Origin: Streptosporangium sp040640155
GTDB lineage: Bacteria > Actinomycetota > Actinomycetes > Streptosporangiales > Streptosporangiaceae
Assembly: GCF_040640155.1 (NCBI RefSeq)
Contig: NZ_JBFABE010000023.1
Coordinates: 45,028-109,027 of the forward strand
Reading direction: 5' to 3'
Length of the DNA stretch: 64,000 bases
The notes under the pieces were generated by a model, which made no database searches, was not told the DNA's origin, and saw only the letters and a program-made list of their open reading frames with translations. Below are positions 62,190 through 64,000 of the stretch, in pieces (within the stretch, counting starts at the first letter, position 1; each line of letters begins with the position of its first letter). The position numbers and the translations under genes were made by a program.

Positions 62190-63512
62190 TCATCCGGACT
62201 CCTCCACCTTGAGCAGGACCCGGGCGTCGCCGGCGGTGACCACGGACCCGGTGATCAGCACCCCGGCCCCGCTGAACTCCCCCAGGGCGTCGGCGATGCC
62301 GATCGCCCGGTCGATCGCGTTGTCCAGCCGCTCGACCTGGTACACCCGGTCGAGGCCGAAGATGTCCTCGGCCAGGGCGGCGAGGTCGTCGACGTCCATG
62401 GACCTGGGTGAGGAGTTCCGGGTGACGACGATCTCGTCCATCATCGGTTCCAGCAGCTCCAGCATGCCCTGGACGTCCTTGTCCTCGAACACCGCCACCA
62501 CGCCGACGAGCTTCTCGAAGCCGAAAGCCTCCTGCACCGCGTCCAGGGACGCCTGCATGCCCGCCGGATTGTGCGCGGCGTCGACGATCACCGTGGGCCC
62601 CCGGCGCACCACCTCCAGCCTGCCCGGAGAACGCACCCCCAGGAACGCCTGCCGTACCAGCTCGGCGTCGAGGGGCTCGTCACCACCGGTGAGCGCCTCG
62701 GCCGCGGCCAGCGCGCAGGCGGCGTTGCCGGCCTGGTGGGCTCCGTACAGGGGGAGCAGGACGTCGTCGTAGGTCCCCTTGAGCCCCTTCAGGCGGAGCA
62801 GCTGCCCCCCGATGGCGAGTTCACGGCTCAGCACGCCGAACTCCAGCCCCTCACGGGCCACGGTGGCTCCGACCTCGGCCACCTGCCGCATGAGCACCTC
62901 GGCCGCGGGCAGCCTCTGCTGGGCGAGCACCGCGACCGCGCCGGGCTTGATGATGCCGGCCTTCTCCCCCGCGATCGTCCCGACATCGGGCCCCAGGTAG
63001 TCGACGTGGTCGAGGGAGATGGGCGTGATGACCGCCACGGCGCCGTCGGCGACGTTGGTGGCGTCGGTGATGCCACCCATCCCGGTCTCGATGACCGCGA
63101 CGTCCACCGGGGCGTCCGCGAAGGCTGCGAACGCCATCGCGGTGAGGGTCTCGAAGAAGGAGAGCCGCCTGCCCCGGGCGTCGACCATCTCGAGGTAGGG
63201 CGCGATGTCCGCGTAGATCTCGACGAAGCGTTCCTCGCTGAGCGGGACGCCGTCAACGCTGATGCGCTCTCGCATGGAGACGAGATGAGGGCTGGTGAAA
63301 CGGCCGACGCGCAGGTTGCGCTCACGCAGGAGCGCCTCGATCATGCGGGTCGTGGTCGACTTGCCGTTCGTGCCCGCCACGTGCACCACGGGGTAGGAGT
63401 GCTGTGGGGAGCCGAGCAGGTCCACGAGCGCGGCGATCCTGTCGAGGCTGGGCTCGAAGTTCCATTCCACACCACGCTGCATGATCGCTTGTTCAACGGC
63501 TCGGTAATCCAC
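62190..63512 (-). CDS. folC: Bifunctional folylpolyglutamate synthase/dihydrofolate synthase
   Basis: A 440-residue Mur-ligase-fold enzyme that adds glutamate to dihydropteroate and folates. The P-loop is VVHVAGTNGKSTTTRM, the omega-loop region is IETGMGGITDATNV, then ITPISLDHVDYLGPDVGTIA and the C-terminal VDAAHNPAG. GTG 63512 is the first start and lies 36 residues before the P-loop, as expected. Confidence 0.96.
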   Translation of the reverse strand: MDYRAVEQAIMQRGVEWNFEPSLDRIAALVDLLGSPQHSYPVVHVAGTNGKSTTTRMIEALLRERNLRVGRFTSPHLVSMRERISVDGVPLSEERFVEIYADIAPYLEMVDARGRRLSFFETLTAMAFAAFADAPVDVAVIETGMGGITDATNVADGAVAVITPISLDHVDYLGPDVGTIAGEKAGIIKPGAVAVLAQQRLPAAEVLMRQVAEVGATVAREGLEFGVLSRELAIGGQLLRLKGLKGTYDDVLLPLYGAHQAGNAACALAAAEALTGGDEPLDAELVRQAFLGVRSPGRLEVVRRGPTVIVDAAHNPAGMQASLDAVQEAFGFEKLVGVVAVFEDKDVQGMLELLEPMMDEIVVTRNSSPRSMDVDDLAALAEDIFGLDRVYQVERLDNAIDRAIGIADALGEFSGAGVLITGSVVTAGDARVLLKVEESG

Positions 63513-63921
63513 GACTCCAGCCTACTGACCTTTCCTTCGCCTCCCGGACCGGCCCGCGGGGCGGAGAACGCCGGTCACGCGGCACACGCCGGGTGGTCCG
63601 GTCACCCGGGCATGCGGGGCCGCCCCGGCGTGCATCGGTGTTTCCGGGCATGTCGTATCCGGCTCGGTCAGGTCGCGTCAGACCTGAGGAGGGGAACCGG
63701 ATGGGTGACGGGCGCCCGGACGGCCTGCCCATGGAGCGGGGACGCCCGGCTCCGATGGCCGCACGCGGTCAGTTCGTTCCACCGGGAAGGTCGTCAGCGG
63801 CGGCTTGAAGGAGAACGGGGAGAGTCGGCACCGGGCTCCGATCCCCTTGGCCGGGGACGCGGACGGGTGTGATCTGGAACAGCCGGCACCCGAAACCGGT
63901 ATCTGTCCCGGAAACACGAAA
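63513..63921. other. Intergenic region between folC and the rRNA operon
   Basis: About 410 bp. It contains one short plus-strand frame, 63701-63808 (35 residues), preceded by an unusually good GAGGAGGGG site 7 bases before its ATG, but its composition (Pro, Gly, Arg, Ala) is that of random high-GC sequence. It should also hold the folC promoter. Nothing else was recognised. Confidence 0.4.
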
Positions 63922-63944
63922 GGCCCCCACCGACGGTGGGGGCC
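63922..63944 (-). terminator. rRNA operon terminator
   Basis: GGCCCCCAC and GTGGGGGCC pair over 9 bp around loop CGACG, 15 bp after the 5S rRNA 3' end on the minus strand. It is the expected terminator of an rRNA operon extending beyond the window. Confidence 0.88.
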
Positions 63945-63958
63945 CTTCACGAAAGATT

Positions 63959-64000
63959 GTCCGGCGGCGACCTACTCTCCCACACCGTCCCCGGTGCAGT
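63959..64000 (-). rRNA. 5S rRNA, 3' end only
   Basis: The reverse complement of the last 42 bases (CTGCACCGGGGACGGTGTGG, then GAGAGTAGGTCGCCGCCGG) is the conserved 3' part of actinobacterial 5S rRNA. The rest of the gene and the operon lie outside the window. Confidence 0.93.

Noticed and set aside
63701..63808. Small frame with strong ribosome site before the rRNA operon
   Set aside because: The GAGGAGGGG site is attractive, but the 35-residue product looks random; not enough support for a gene.

Overview
The window is high-GC DNA from a filamentous actinomycete. The best fit is the Streptosporangiaceae or a close relative. The gene order folC-DUF4233-membrane protein-ndk-mreBCD-pbp2-rodA-radical SAM-rne-rplU-rpmA-obgE-proB-proA, and the nadD/rsfS/phosphatase group, is the normal actinobacterial core arrangement on the minus strand. 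GTG starts, GTGA/ATGA stop-start overlaps, DUF397 proteins, many Ser/Thr kinases, an FHA protein and rare TTA codons all agree with this.

Layout. 1-3.6 kb: a divergent secreted-protein gene (cut by the window edge) and an OmpR-type two-component pair whose response regulator carries an apparent one-base deletion, then a small membrane protein and tRNA-Ala(GGC). 3.9-5.0 kb: a histidine phosphatase and rsfS. 5.5-20.3 kb: a lineage-specific island with a predicted NTP-dependent conflict system: VMAP protein, MoxR AAA+ ATPase, and a giant protein joining a vWA-like (SAV_2336-type) domain to NB-ARC and TPR modules. It also holds DUF397 proteins, a nucleosidase fused to an effector-associated domain, a membrane-anchored DUF5919-like protein, two transmembrane Ser/Thr kinases, an FHA protein and a lipoprotein. 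At least four of these genes carry TTA codons.

20.3-36.8 kb: a 16.4-kb actinomycete integrative and conjugative element (AICE) inserted in the 3' end of nadD, bounded by 38-bp perfect direct repeats. It carries a pSAM2-like backbone (Int, Xis, Rep, SpdB/DUF2637, FtsK-type Tra, GntR repressor). It also carries a regulatory/nucleotide cassette (two XRE-DUF5919 regulators, tandem GntR, HD hydrolase, Nudix hydrolase) sharing GACGTC operators, and two low-GC cargo genes that look like phage defence (a NACHT NTPase with transmembrane segments at both ends, and a DUF262-AlbA_2 fusion).

36.8-64 kb: nadD, an M48 peptidase, a metallopeptidase homologue that has lost every zinc ligand, a membrane Ser/Thr kinase, then proline synthesis, ribosome/GTPase, RNase E, cell elongation and folate genes. 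The last 42 bases are the 3' end of a 5S rRNA gene, minus strand, preceded by the operon's terminator.

nadD and rsfS are normally neighbours. Here they are separated by about 31 kb made of two stacked insertions: the VMAP island and, between it and nadD, the AICE. The most interesting parts are the VMAP/NB-ARC/nucleosidase/kinase island with its TTA codons, the defence cargo of the AICE, and the operator network linking its DUF5919 regulators.
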